From the IMG/VR virus record IMGVR_UViG_3300035158_000267, positions 1-23,482 of that record: DNA of 23,482 bases, one strand, 5' to 3'. The DNA comes from a virus. The translations under genes and the position numbers were made by a program. Each line of letters starts with the position of its first letter. Position 1 is the stretch's first letter. Below, one piece after another: positions 7,062 through 15,118 of this stretch. The notes under the pieces are model-generated. The model was not told where the DNA came from, did no database searches, and saw only the letters and a list, made by a program, of their open reading frames with translations.

Positions 7062-8561
7062 ATGTCTACAGAATTTTATTCATCGGTCAGTCGTTATGGT
7101 AACTCCCTTCTCTATCGAGGCTATGATCTGGAAGGGAAACGGATCAAGAAGAGGGTCAAGTACAAGCCTCGTCTTTTTGTTCCTGATCCCAAGTCCAAGA
7201 GCGAATGGAAGACAATGGACGGGGTTTCGGTCAAGCCTCTGGATTTTGATACCATGAAAGAATTCCGTGAATTCAATGACAACTACAAGGATGTAGCCAA
7301 CTTCCAGACCTACGGAATTGAAAACCATGTGACATCTTTTCTTCAGCGCAAGTTCCCCGGTCAGATTGACTATGATCGCCGATTGATCAATGTGGTCAAT
7401 TTTGACATTGAGACAGCGATAGGCGAAGGATTTCCTCATCCTGATGTAGCTGCTGAGGAAATCCGAGCAATCACGGCCCACTCGACCCGAGACGGAAAAT
7501 ATCACATCTGGTTTCTGGTCGGATCAAAAGAATACCGCCCACACAAGGACGAGATTGCCTATCAGTATTCAACCGAGACCGAGCTTCTTCAATCGTTTCT
7601 TGCATGGTGGGAAGACTCTTATTATTCTCCTGATATCTTGACAGGATGGAACACTCGTTTCTTTGATGTCCCTTATCTTATCAACCGAGTGATCCGAGTC
7701 CTAGGAGAAAAGGAAGCCAAGAAATTCTCCCCTTGGAGAGTGTTGAATAGCCGAGAGGTCCAGCAATTTGAAGCCAGATGGACCAACACCAAAGAAACTG
7801 TCTATGAAATTTCGGGTATTCAACATCTGGACTACATTGAGCTATTCAAGAAGTTTGCCTACACCTATGGCAATCAAGAGTCCTACTCACTCAATCACAT
7901 TTCCCATGTCGTTCTGGGCGAAGCGAAATTAGACTATTCTGACATTGGTAATCTCAATGATCTCTATGAACAAGACCCCCAGAAGTTCATTGAATACAAT
8001 CGGAAGGATGTTGAACTTGTCAATAGAATTGATGATCGACTGGGACTAATTGATATCGTGCTGACCATTGCCTACATGGCTGGAGTCAATTATGAGGATG
8101 CCCTCAAGACGACTCCTGTATGGGACTCAATCATCTACCGAAGGCTCGCCAAAGACAAGATCGTCGTTCCTACCAAACACGACAATCCAGCCAAAGTAAA
8201 ATTTGAGGGTGGTTTTGTCAAAGAACCCAATCCCGGTATGTACGAATGGATGATGTCATTTGATCTCAATTCACTCTATCCTAACATCATTGTACAATGG
8301 AATATGTCGCCAGAGACTTTGCTCCCCGAGAAGAATGAGCAAGTGTCTGTCGATAAGATTGTGGAGGGTCAGTCCTTTGCCGAGCCCGATACAGCAGTCG
8401 CCGCCAACGGCGCAAAATTCTCAACCAAAAAACAAGGTGTGATTCCCTCTTTAGTTTCGGAACTCTATGATGCCCGAAAGGCCAACAAGAAGAAGATGAT
8501 CGAGGAGAAGAAACGCAAGGAAGGACTCATCCAAGAACTCCAAAAATTATCATCATCATAG
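7062..8561 (+). CDS. 43A: DNA polymerase, N-terminal part (gp43A)
   Basis: This 499-residue protein is the N-terminal part of a family B polymerase. Exo I FDIET is at 114-118, Exo II GWNTRFFD at 195-202, Exo III YNRKD at 312-316 and Pol motif A DLNSLYP at 401-407. The start MSTEFYSSV aligns with T4 MKEFYISIE; an in-frame ATG at 7005 would lie inside the upstream hairpin. The protein ends in a Lys/Glu-rich helix (KKKMIEEKKRKEG) where the fingers domain would go on, and then a natural stop. Pol motifs B and C are in 43B, 1.15 kb downstream. 499 plus 360 residues is close to the full length of T4 gp43 (898), so the enzyme is probably rebuilt from two chains. Split gene 43 is known in some Aeromonas T4-like phages. 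Confidence 0.93.
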   Translation: MSTEFYSSVSRYGNSLLYRGYDLEGKRIKKRVKYKPRLFVPDPKSKSEWKTMDGVSVKPLDFDTMKEFREFNDNYKDVANFQTYGIENHVTSFLQRKFPGQIDYDRRLINVVNFDIETAIGEGFPHPDVAAEEIRAITAHSTRDGKYHIWFLVGSKEYRPHKDEIAYQYSTETELLQSFLAWWEDSYYSPDILTGWNTRFFDVPYLINRVIRVLGEKEAKKFSPWRVLNSREVQQFEARWTNTKETVYEISGIQHLDYIELFKKFAYTYGNQESYSLNHISHVVLGEAKLDYSDIGNLNDLYEQDPQKFIEYNRKDVELVNRIDDRLGLIDIVLTIAYMAGVNYEDALKTTPVWDSIIYRRLAKDKIVVPTKHDNPAKVKFEGGFVKEPNPGMYEWMMSFDLNSLYPNIIVQWNMSPETLLPEKNEQVSVDKIVEGQSFAEPDTAVAANGAKFSTKKQGVIPSLVSELYDARKANKKKMIEEKKRKEGLIQELQKLSSS

Positions 8562-8563
8562 CC

Positions 8564-9676
8564 ATGACTGAAAGACAAAAAGAAATCTATGAGGCTGTTG
8601 AACGCCTCGGAAGCAAAGCGGCAGCAGCTCGCGAACTAGGAATTGATCGACGAACTGTATCGTCAACCTATTTTCGGGCCAAATCATTCATTGATGCCGA
8701 TCCCGGCATCAAAAATTCAATGGATGCTGTCAACACAACCATGACACCCAAACTGGCATGGATCAAGACCAAGGACGAAGACGGTTCCGCCTACTCGGTT
8801 CTGCTTAAGCCCGAAGAACCGACCGAAGAAGAGGAAGATTTTATTGAGGTTGTCAAAGAAAAACTGGAAGGAATGACTCCTCTTCCGATGGTCGGGCCAC
8901 CCAATTACATCGACGAGAATCTGGCCAATGTGATTCCGATTTTTGATGCTCATCTGGGGATGAGAACCACCTCAGAATTGACCGGAGAAAATTACAATTT
9001 GAACATTGCGACTCGAATGCTTCGCGAGAGAGCTGCCGAATGTATCCAGAGAATGCCTCGCGCCCATACTACTTTCATTGTCAACGGAGGAGACTTCACC
9101 CATGCAGATGATGACAACAATGTAACTCCGATCCATAAGCATCCTCTGGATGTCGGCAACCGTCATTATGAGACGATTGATGCGTCGGTCGAAGTGATGG
9201 CTGAACTCATTGAGCAATCGCTTTCCCACTCAAAATATGTTGAGGTCCATTCGATTCCCGGCAACCACGATCCCAAGACATGGATCGTGGTCATGTTTGC
9301 TCTGGCCGAGCGTTTTGCTCAGAATCCTCGGGTCAACATTCGTAGGTCTCCGGTCGAGTTCTTTGCCTTTCAGTGGGGACAGAATCTGATCTGTGGACAT
9401 CATGGCCACAAGAGACAAGCCAAAGATTTGGTGATGTTTTTTGCCTCGGAATACCCCGAACTCTGGGGATCGACACGACATCGTACTATGTTCACCGGAC
9501 ATTATCATCGCCTCAAGGCCGAAGACTTCCCCGGCATGGTCTGGGAATGTATGAGGCCGTTTTCTCTTCGTGACCATTATGCAGCGTCAACTGCTTATCC
9601 AGAGAATTCTGAACTTCAAGGGATCACCTACCACAAAGAAAGGGGCGAAATCTCCCGTGTTAGGGTTCGTTCTTGA
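8564..9676 (+). CDS. metallophosphoesterase with N-terminal helix-turn-helix
   Basis: This 370-residue protein carries the calcineurin-type phosphoesterase metal motifs: DAH at 128-130, GGDFTH at 175-180, GNHD at 233-236, GHHGH at 278-282 and GHYH at 312-315. The usual second Asp of GDxxD is replaced by Thr-His followed by Ala-Asp, as in some phage members of the family. Residues 10-40 (GSKAAAARELGIDRRTVS) look like a DNA-binding helix-turn-helix. The fold hydrolyses phosphoester bonds, possibly in DNA, but the substrate is not known. The gene starts 2 bases after the stop of 43A and its stop codon lies in the -35 box of the 43B promoter, so it sits exactly in the break of the polymerase gene. 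Confidence 0.88.
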   Translation: MTERQKEIYEAVERLGSKAAAARELGIDRRTVSSTYFRAKSFIDADPGIKNSMDAVNTTMTPKLAWIKTKDEDGSAYSVLLKPEEPTEEEEDFIEVVKEKLEGMTPLPMVGPPNYIDENLANVIPIFDAHLGMRTTSELTGENYNLNIATRMLRERAAECIQRMPRAHTTFIVNGGDFTHADDDNNVTPIHKHPLDVGNRHYETIDASVEVMAELIEQSLSHSKYVEVHSIPGNHDPKTWIVVMFALAERFAQNPRVNIRRSPVEFFAFQWGQNLICGHHGHKRQAKDLVMFFASEYPELWGSTRHRTMFTGHYHRLKAEDFPGMVWECMRPFSLRDHYAASTAYPENSELQGITYHKERGEISRVRVRS

Positions 9677-9701
9677 CATCTGATGCCTTTTGTGATAGAT
9701 T
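9673..9701 (+). promoter_or_regulatory. sigma-70-type promoter of 43B
   Basis: TTGACA (9673-9678), 17 bases, TAGATT (9696-9701). The expected start point is about 6 bases before the 43B ATG at 9714. The TGA stop of the phosphoesterase gene lies inside the -35 box. It would let the second half of the polymerase be made independently of the first. Confidence 0.7.
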
Positions 9702-9713
9702 GCTTGATTAGAA

Positions 9714-10796
9714 ATGAGAAGTCGTGAAGAAATTGAATCAGAAATTGCTGAATGTGACCGTCGTATCTCCATCTACGAGAATCGTCAGATGGCCCAGAAA
9801 ATTCTCCTCAACTCTCTGTATGGGGCTTTGGGGAATCGATGGTTTCGATATTTTGACCTGTCCATAGCCGAAGGAGTCACTCTGACTGGGCAGTCGGTGA
9901 TCCGATATTCAGAGAAGGTTGTCAACAACTCGCTCAACAAGAATCTCGGTGGTGACCCCAAGGATCGGGTGATCGCGATTGACACGGATTCACTCTATCT
10001 TGATGTGTCGGATGTGGTGAATTCGGTCGATGTGTCAGATACCGTTTCCTTTCTGGACAAACTGGGGTCCAAGGCAATTGAGCCAGAGCTTGAGGCTCAT
10101 TTCTCGACTCTTTTCCGAAGCCTTGGGGGCTATGAAGAGAGGATGGAAATGGGCCGCGAAGTCATTGCAGATCGTGGTATCTGGACCGCCAAGAAGAGAT
10201 ACATTCTCAATGTCCTTGACAACGAAGGAGTTCGGTATTCTACTCCTCAGATCAAGATGATGGGGATCGAGGCCGTCAAGTCGTCAACTCCCTATGTCTG
10301 TCGAAAAGAGATGAAAAGAATCTTTCCGACAATCATGAGGTCCAGCGAGTCCGAAGTTCAGGAACAGATTCGGGATTTTCGGGATCGGTTTGTGAATCTC
10401 CCGCCCGATCAAGTTTCATTTCCTCGCGGAGTTTCTGATATTAGTAAGTACCAGTCATCAGAGAAAAGTCAGGTCTACATAAAAGGAACTCCTATGCACT
10501 GCCGTGCCGCTTTGATGTACAATCATTTGGTTAGGAAAAAGGGTCTGGACAATCGGTTCCGTCTGATCAAGAATGGAGAAAAGATTAAGTTCTGCTACTT
10601 GTCAATGCCCAATCCAATTCATGAAAATATCATAGCATTTCCGGATGATTATCTTCCTCCCGAACTGGGTCTTCATGACTACATTGATTATGCGTCTCAA
10701 TTTGAGAAGTCTTTTATTGCTCCGATTCAGATGATTCTTGATGTTATCGGATGGAATTGTGAACCACAAGCAAGCCTTGAAGAATTCTTTGTATGA
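9714..10796 (+). CDS. 43B: DNA polymerase, C-terminal part (gp43B)
   Basis: This 360-residue protein continues family B polymerase where 43A stops. Residues 1-25 are a charged helix that would complete the fingers. Motif B KILLNSLYG is at 29-37 (T4 KILINSLYGALGN) and the catalytic motif C DTDS at 90-93. The thumb region follows, and the C-terminus QASLEEFFV matches the clamp-binding tail of T4 gp43 (ASLDFLFG). Catalytic aspartates are therefore divided between two proteins (D401 of 43A, D90/D92 of 43B). It has its own promoter and overlaps the primase-like gene by 4 bases (ATGA). No sign of decay is seen in either half. Confidence 0.93.
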   Translation: MRSREEIESEIAECDRRISIYENRQMAQKILLNSLYGALGNRWFRYFDLSIAEGVTLTGQSVIRYSEKVVNNSLNKNLGGDPKDRVIAIDTDSLYLDVSDVVNSVDVSDTVSFLDKLGSKAIEPELEAHFSTLFRSLGGYEERMEMGREVIADRGIWTAKKRYILNVLDNEGVRYSTPQIKMMGIEAVKSSTPYVCRKEMKRIFPTIMRSSESEVQEQIRDFRDRFVNLPPDQVSFPRGVSDISKYQSSEKSQVYIKGTPMHCRAALMYNHLVRKKGLDNRFRLIKNGEKIKFCYLSMPNPIHENIIAFPDDYLPPELGLHDYIDYASQFEKSFIAPIQMILDVIGWNCEPQASLEEFFV

Positions 10797-11746
10797 AAAC
10801 TGAAATGACTCTCTTTTCATCTATCTTTGACAACAAGACCCATCGGTATTTTGACCTTGAGGATTTTGACCGACTGGCCAATCTCCTTCAAAAAATGAGC
10901 ACCAAGAGTGTGATCAAGCCTCGTAAGGGTCAGGCCAAGAGCAAGAAAGATGCCCCCTTGATTTCTCCGGCTGTCTACAAAGAAGGAACCACCCGAGCCA
11001 ATGCCAATGTGATTCGATGGGGTGGCTGGGCAGCTCTGGATGTTGATGACTATTCTTGTACATTTGAGGAGTCACTTCAAGTATTTGATGGTTATGAATA
11101 TGTATGCTATTCTTCGGCTTCATCAACCAAAGAGCATCCTCGATATCGAGTCGTTCTTGCTCTGGACCAATCGGTTCAATCTGACCAGATTCGACATTTC
11201 TGGAATGCTCTGAACAAAGAGTTTGCGGGTCTGGGTGACGAACAAGCCAAAGACTTGTCAAGGATGTACTATGTTCCCGGCCAGTATCCGGAAGCGTACA
11301 ATTTCATCTTTCGTAATCGAGGTAAACTTTTGTCACCTCAAGACCTCATTGAAAAACACCCCTATGAGGAAAAGAAGTCGTCTGATCTTTTCTCGTCTCT
11401 GCCTCCCGAGATGCAACAGGCCATTCTCCGTCAAAGGTATCAGCATCTGGACAACAAGGATGTCCGTTGGAGTACCTATCGCGATTGTCGGTTTGTCAAC
11501 CAGAACATGATTGATCATTACCGATCAATCGCAAACATTGACGGGACTGGTAGATATGCTTATATCTTCAAGATAATGATCAACATTGCAAGCAATGCAA
11601 TTTCTCTCAAATATCCGATCACACCTCATGAGGTTGCTTCTCTGGTCCGAGAAATCGATCAGGAAATGGGCAATCGGTATCGAAATCGTCCTCTGGCCAA
11701 GGAGGCCGAAAGGGCGATCGGATATGTCCTGAAAAAAACCAAATAA
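10793..11746 (+). CDS. archaeo-eukaryotic-primase-like protein
   Basis: This 317-residue protein overlaps 43B by 4 bases. It has features of AEP/RepA-type primases: an ALDVDD motif at 81-86 (metal-binding D-x-D), a YSSAS...EHPRYRVVLALD segment at 106-125 like the second and third motifs of plasmid and phage primases, and a KDLSRMYYVPGQ segment like their conserved SR-x-x-Y-x-P region. The C-terminal 100 residues form a separate helical domain that could be a primase C-terminal domain. Coupling to the polymerase suggests it makes or extends primers. T4 uses an unrelated DnaG-type primase (gp61), which is not in this window. The motif match is by eye; a replication-initiator role is the main alternative. 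Confidence 0.6.
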   Translation: MKTEMTLFSSIFDNKTHRYFDLEDFDRLANLLQKMSTKSVIKPRKGQAKSKKDAPLISPAVYKEGTTRANANVIRWGGWAALDVDDYSCTFEESLQVFDGYEYVCYSSASSTKEHPRYRVVLALDQSVQSDQIRHFWNALNKEFAGLGDEQAKDLSRMYYVPGQYPEAYNFIFRNRGKLLSPQDLIEKHPYEEKKSSDLFSSLPPEMQQAILRQRYQHLDNKDVRWSTYRDCRFVNQNMIDHYRSIANIDGTGRYAYIFKIMINIASNAISLKYPITPHEVASLVREIDQEMGNRYRNRPLAKEAERAIGYVLKKTK

Positions 11747-11750
11747 TCTC

Positions 11751-11779
11751 TTGACTCTGGGGGTCAAATCGGTTATGGT
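11751..11779 (+). promoter_or_regulatory. sigma-70-type promoter
   Basis: TTGACT (11751-11756), 17 bases, TATGGT (11774-11779). The expected start point is at about 11786, which is the ATG of the next gene, so the transcript would be leaderless. The same TATGGT -10 is seen before the tRNA array. Confidence 0.65.
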
Positions 11780-11785
11780 ATGAGT

Positions 11786-11953
11786 ATGAAGACAGAAGAC
11801 ACCATGCCGCCCCTTGAGGGCTATCTTGACACCCTCTTCGTCGAGGACTACGATCTTGAGGGGTACTATTCCCGCGAGGTCGAATGGGAAGACGACCTCG
11901 ACGAGTTCCTCCTCGTTGGCTGGACTTGCGAGGAAAGCTTCACTGAGTCGTGA
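11786..11953 (+). CDS. small acidic protein
   Basis: Not recognised. The 55-residue product is very acidic (MKTEDTMPPLEGYLDTLF, then repeated DY/EGYY and EWEDDLDEF stretches). Codon third positions are strongly C/G biased like the neighbouring AAA+ gene, which supports it being real. An ATG two codons earlier (11780) is also in frame but would directly follow the -10 box. It overlaps the next gene by 4 bases (GTGA). Its size and charge resemble phage proteins that bind or mimic nucleic-acid-binding surfaces, but nothing more can be said. Confidence 0.65.
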   Translation: MKTEDTMPPLEGYLDTLFVEDYDLEGYYSREVEWEDDLDEFLLVGWTCEESFTES

Positions 11954-12249
11954 TCTACACCGACGAAAACGGTCTCCAGTACCGATTCTCACTCATCCTT
12001 GGACGAGACACCGTGAGAATTTCTCCGGTGGCTCGTTCTTTTATTAGTAACATTGAGAACTTCCCCAACACCGAAAAACTCTTTGAGGAAAGTTACACTG
12101 AGGAAGTCTCATTGGATGATCAAAGAGTGTTCTCGGTCAACTGGATGGATAGGTTGCCTCGCAAAGTTATCTGTGATGCTTTGCTGTGGGGCTTGATGAT
12201 TCGTATTTCGCCAACCTTTCGTAAGAAACACGAAAATAACAACAACTGA
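11950..12249 (+). CDS. hypothetical protein, GTG start
   Basis: Not recognised. It has 99 residues and starts at a GTG that overlaps the stop of the small acidic gene (GTGA), which argues for translational coupling. The sequence is mixed alpha/beta with a basic C-terminal end (RKKHENNNN). No metal, nucleotide or membrane motif is seen. Confidence 0.68.
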   Translation: MIYTDENGLQYRFSLILGRDTVRISPVARSFISNIENFPNTEKLFEESYTEEVSLDDQRVFSVNWMDRLPRKVICDALLWGLMIRISPTFRKKHENNNN

Positions 12250-12257
12250 TAAAAAAT

Positions 12258-12872
12258 ATGGCAACCAAAGCAGCAATTGCAATTGAAACTCAATTTTGCG
12301 GTGAATACACCGTAATCTCAAGGGTAATCGAATCTGATGGATATCTTGATATAGTTGGAAAGGAGCTTCATTCTAATTACTCTCAGATGGAAGATGCTTG
12401 GGCCTTGGTCAATAGTGACATTTACTTTTTTGTTGATCAAGAACCATTGGAAATGGAACCTATTCCGATGGGTCCACAACAAAAATTTGAAAGTCTTGAT
12501 TCATGGGAACATCAGATGTCCAATTCTGGATGTCCGTATCTCTACGTTTTTTCATGGGACAAAGGATGGGCCTATCGTAATTTTGATATGGAAACATTCA
12601 AGTACCTGTCCGAAGTATTTGGTGACCATGTCTTTTTTGTCGAAAATACTCCTGATGTCTACTACATCGAGCGATCAGACGGAAAGAGACAAGCAACATC
12701 TGACTTTGTCATTGTTACTCCGATCAAAATTGACCACCAAATCCACACCGTAAACCTCTCCAACTACGAGGAAGGAAGTGGGTCTGAAGGAGTTGAAATC
12801 TCGGTCGATTCAATTCCAATCCTGATTGATCGTCTCAGTGACATCCATGAGAAATCTCAAAAATCCAAGTAG
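12258..12872 (+). CDS. hypothetical protein, 204 residues
   Basis: Not recognised. The product is acidic with many aromatic residues (SDIYFFVDQEP, PYLYVFSWDKGWAYRNF) and no signal peptide or known catalytic motif. It follows the previous gene by 8 bases and precedes a membrane-protein gene by 8 bases, so the three are probably transcribed together. Confidence 0.72.
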   Translation: MATKAAIAIETQFCGEYTVISRVIESDGYLDIVGKELHSNYSQMEDAWALVNSDIYFFVDQEPLEMEPIPMGPQQKFESLDSWEHQMSNSGCPYLYVFSWDKGWAYRNFDMETFKYLSEVFGDHVFFVENTPDVYYIERSDGKRQATSDFVIVTPIKIDHQIHTVNLSNYEEGSGSEGVEISVDSIPILIDRLSDIHEKSQKSK

Positions 12873-12880
12873 TAGTAATA

Positions 12881-13192
12881 ATGAGCGCATTGGGAGGTCT
12901 TTTGATTCGTCAACGACAACAACAGATGCATTCGGACCAAGACTTGTCTGATGAGGAAAATCCATACATCTCTTTCATCAAAGAGTATTTTGTTGTTCTC
13001 CTCACCGGATTGTTCATCTCCCTCAAACTTGCAGGTATCATCAACTGGTCTTGGTGGTGGGTGATTTCTCCAATGTTGATTAGCGTAGCATTGGGACTAG
13101 GAATCATTCTGTTTGTGTTGACAGCGTTCTATGGAATGATTATCATGGGCACTGTCATAATTCTTTACCAAAGGATTCGAAACAATAAGTAA
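12881..13192 (+). CDS. small membrane protein
   Basis: The 103-residue product has a polar N-terminus of about 30 residues and then two to three hydrophobic segments (around residues 34-52, 56-75 and 78-95) with a WSWWW cluster between the first two, and a short basic tail. This suggests an inner-membrane protein with the basic end inside. No holin family signature was recognised, although size and topology would allow it. The stop lies 8 bases before a tRNA gene. Confidence 0.7.
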   Translation: MSALGGLLIRQRQQQMHSDQDLSDEENPYISFIKEYFVVLLTGLFISLKLAGIINWSWWWVISPMLISVALGLGIILFVLTAFYGMIIMGTVIILYQRIRNNK

Positions 13193-13200
13193 TTCTCAAT

Positions 13201-13276
13201 GGTCCTGTAGCTCAACAGGTAAGAGCGTTCCCCTTATAAGGGATTGATCTGGGTTCGAGCCCCAGCAGGACTACCA
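13201..13276 (+). tRNA. tRNA-Ile (anticodon TAT)
   Basis: A cloverleaf can be drawn: acceptor 13201-13207 pairs with CAGGACT, the anticodon loop is CTTATAA, the T arm has TTCGAGC and CCA is encoded. The first anticodon-stem pair is T-T. It lies outside the main array. A TAT anticodon reads AUA, a codon normally read by a modified CAT tRNA in bacteria. Confidence 0.9.
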
Positions 13277-13333
13277 GCACCATTTTTGATCCACCATAAA
13301 AAACACAATCTTCCATATCGTTCTCTCTCTTGT

Positions 13334-13359
13334 TCTTGGGACATGGCTCCCAAGATTTC
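13334..13359 (+). terminator. possible terminator after tRNA-Ile
   Basis: An 8-bp hairpin TCTTGGGA / TCCCAAGA (loop CATGGC) is followed by a short T-rich run (TTTCTCT). It is a weak intrinsic terminator or a processing structure between the tRNA and the next gene. Confidence 0.5.
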
Positions 13360-13403
13360 TCTGTCAAATCACCCATAAAGAAACACGAAAAGAAATCATA
13401 AAC

Positions 13404-13634
13404 ATGACAACACAGAATCAGCGCAGTTCTCGCAACAATGTCCTTTTCTCTCGATTTCGTCTGGTCGGTCGGGCCAATCGGCTTGCTGTCGCCACCCATC
13501 GAGAAAGCGGGGCCGAAGTTCATCTCTATGAGGAGGACGAACTGAAAAAGATGATTCGGACCAAGCTGGACGAATTTCAGATTCGTCTCTGCAATCAGCG
13601 CGATCCCGAAGACTCTGAGTGGAATCTGGGTTGA
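13404..13634 (+). CDS. small hypothetical protein
   Basis: Not recognised. It has 76 residues, a basic first half (QRSSRNNVLFSRFRLVGRANRLAV) and an acidic second half. The compact beta-like pattern at 15-45 could be a small nucleic-acid-binding fold, but there is no diagnostic motif. It ends 3 bases before the next gene. Confidence 0.68.
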   Translation: MTTQNQRSSRNNVLFSRFRLVGRANRLAVATHRESGAEVHLYEEDELKKMIRTKLDEFQIRLCNQRDPEDSEWNLG

Positions 13635-13637
13635 GAT

Positions 13638-14279
13638 ATGAAGAAGATTACCCTTCGGGATTTGCCCTTTGATCCGACCAACGAAGGCGATTTTGTTCAG
13701 CAAGCATTGGATTTCCTTTGTGACAATGGTTTCTCGATCTCCTTGGTGAACAAGAAATCAGTTGATGGGTCGGCTGGATATATGTCCAAAGACCGCAAGA
13801 AGGTTGTGGTTGCAACTGGCCAAGGTGATTGGCTGTCTGTCTTCATTCATGAGGTCTGTCATGTTATTCAATCAATTTATGAGACAGAATGGTGGAACAA
13901 ATATTGGAACAATGATATGAACATATTTGAACCTTCCACTTATGAAAATGAAGACGAGGACACCATTCGTGATTTCTTCTTCACGACCATGAAGATGGAA
14001 GAAGAATGTGACAAAATCGCATTAGCAATAATTGATGATTTCTACATGGACCCCCGTTTTCTTGATCGGGAAGAGTATGTTCAAGCTTCCAATTGCTATC
14101 ATGCTTCCCATTACTACTTCTGGTCTCGTCGGTGTTTCTATGATCCCAAGCACACTCCTTACAAGCATCCAGAATTACTTCAATTATTCTCCAATGAAAG
14201 AATCACCCGAAGCCGTTACAAGTTTCGTCCTCGTCCTGTCATGGATGAGTTCTTTGACAAATACAGCGTACCCCTGTGA
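13638..14279 (+). CDS. HExxH putative metallopeptidase
   Basis: The 213-residue product has the zinc-peptidase motif HEVCH at 71-75, inside VFIHEVCHVIQS, and a Glu-rich helix MEEECDKIA at 120-128 that could give the third zinc ligand, as in gluzincins. The stretch before the motif (KKVVVATGQGDWLSVFIHE) fits the strand that precedes the active-site helix in such enzymes. No signal peptide is present, so it would act in the cell or be packaged. The target is unknown. It overlaps the HNH gene by 4 bases. The assignment rests on the motif alone. Confidence 0.65.
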   Translation: MKKITLRDLPFDPTNEGDFVQQALDFLCDNGFSISLVNKKSVDGSAGYMSKDRKKVVVATGQGDWLSVFIHEVCHVIQSIYETEWWNKYWNNDMNIFEPSTYENEDEDTIRDFFFTTMKMEEECDKIALAIIDDFYMDPRFLDREEYVQASNCYHASHYYFWSRRCFYDPKHTPYKHPELLQLFSNERITRSRYKFRPRPVMDEFFDKYSVPL

Positions 14280-14899
14280 ACAACAATAATAATCAACAGC
14301 CGCAAGAAGCAGTCAAGCCATCGTCAACAACAACTCTTGTGCTTGATGGCACTTATCAACCTCTGGGCTTCTTCAGTGCCCGTGCATCAGTTCGACATCT
14401 GATCACAGGACGAGCCAAAGCTTTTGATCGGTATGGGAATTTGCAGGACTGGGATTCTTGGACCGAGAATACCAGCTTTCATCAGGACGCCATTCCTTAC
14501 ATGAGAACTGCAACCCGAAAATTTGAAGTTCCAACTATCATGGTGGTTACTCATTTTTTTGGGGCTCGCAACCAAGCAAGAGTCAACGGAAAAAAGGAAA
14601 TTTCGCTCAAGTATCTGTACAAAGTGTATCAGGGAACTTGTCAGTATTGTCTGGAAAAAATACCATTTCGGGCCGCAACCAAGGATCACATCTACCCCAA
14701 ATCTAAGGGAGGCACCAATCATTCGTACAATCTGGTCCTTTCATGCAAGCGGTGCAATTCCATAAAGTCTGATACATTTCCGTACTTCAACAAGAATGGC
14801 GAAGAAGTCGAAGCCAAGAATCTTCTTCCGATCCATCACAACACGCTTTTTGATGGAAAAATTCGCCCTGAATGGAATTTTTTTCTCTATAAGGGCTGA
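14276..14899 (+). CDS. HNH endonuclease
   Basis: The 207-residue product starts at a GTG overlapping the previous stop (GTGA). The C-terminal half has a zinc-ribbon HNH core: CQYC at 122-125, DHIYPKSKGG at 137-146 (catalytic His 138), a downstream Asn-Leu turn and CKRC at 157-160. The N-terminal half (TTLVLDGTYQPLGFFSARASVRHL) resembles the leader domain of stand-alone HNH enzymes of bacteria and phages that cut double-stranded DNA. Free-standing HNH genes in T4-like phages are often homing endonucleases, and its place directly before the tRNA array would fit that. No intron is seen around it. Confidence 0.88.
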   Translation: MNNNNNQQPQEAVKPSSTTTLVLDGTYQPLGFFSARASVRHLITGRAKAFDRYGNLQDWDSWTENTSFHQDAIPYMRTATRKFEVPTIMVVTHFFGARNQARVNGKKEISLKYLYKVYQGTCQYCLEKIPFRAATKDHIYPKSKGGTNHSYNLVLSCKRCNSIKSDTFPYFNKNGEEVEAKNLLPIHHNTLFDGKIRPEWNFFLYKG

Positions 14900-14915
14900 T
14901 TCTAGCCTTTCGGAT

Positions 14916-14923
14916 GATAAATA
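14916..14923 (+). promoter_or_regulatory. possible T4-type late promoter box GATAAATA
   Basis: GATAAATA differs from the T4 late box TATAAATA at the first base. It lies just after the HNH gene and before the tRNA array promoter, so it could give late transcription of the array. Confidence 0.45.
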
Positions 14924-14958
14924 ATGGTCCGTTCTAAGAAAAAAAATCAAAAAATATC

Positions 14959-14987
14959 TTGACCAATCTCCATTTCTGGTGTATGGT
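14959..14987 (+). promoter_or_regulatory. sigma-70-type promoter of the tRNA array
   Basis: TTGACC (14959-14964), 17 bases, TATGGT (14982-14987). The expected start point is near 14994, about 125 bases before the first tRNA. The -10 is identical to that at 11774. Confidence 0.7.
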
Positions 14988-15013
14988 CATCCCATAAATT
15001 TCGCACAGTCTGT

Positions 15014-15097
15014 GGCTCCTCGGGCCAAATATCAAACCGGGGTTAGAGGTCTCGTAAAAGTCGGTGTCCAAACCATTCCAAGAGAATGAGAGGGGCA
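15014..15097 (+). other. leader region of the tRNA array, possible fold
   Basis: Between the promoter and the first tRNA there is no gene. GCTCCTC (15015-15021) can pair with GAGGGGC (15090-15096), enclosing about 70 bases. No T-arm signature is present, so it is not a tRNA. Confidence 0.25.
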
Positions 15098-15118
15098 AAG
15101 GAAGTATTTCTATGAAAT

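Noticed and set aside
8564-9676. Homing endonuclease between the polymerase halves
   Set aside because: The motifs are those of calcineurin-type phosphoesterases; no HNH, GIY-YIG or LAGLIDADG motif is present.
8562-9713. Intron or intein splitting gene 43
   Set aside because: 43A has a proper stop and 43B a proper start with its own promoter; no intein splice residues or intron core are seen.
14988-15118. A further tRNA upstream of tRNA-Leu(TAG)
   Set aside because: There is no TTCRA-type T loop and no acceptor pairing.
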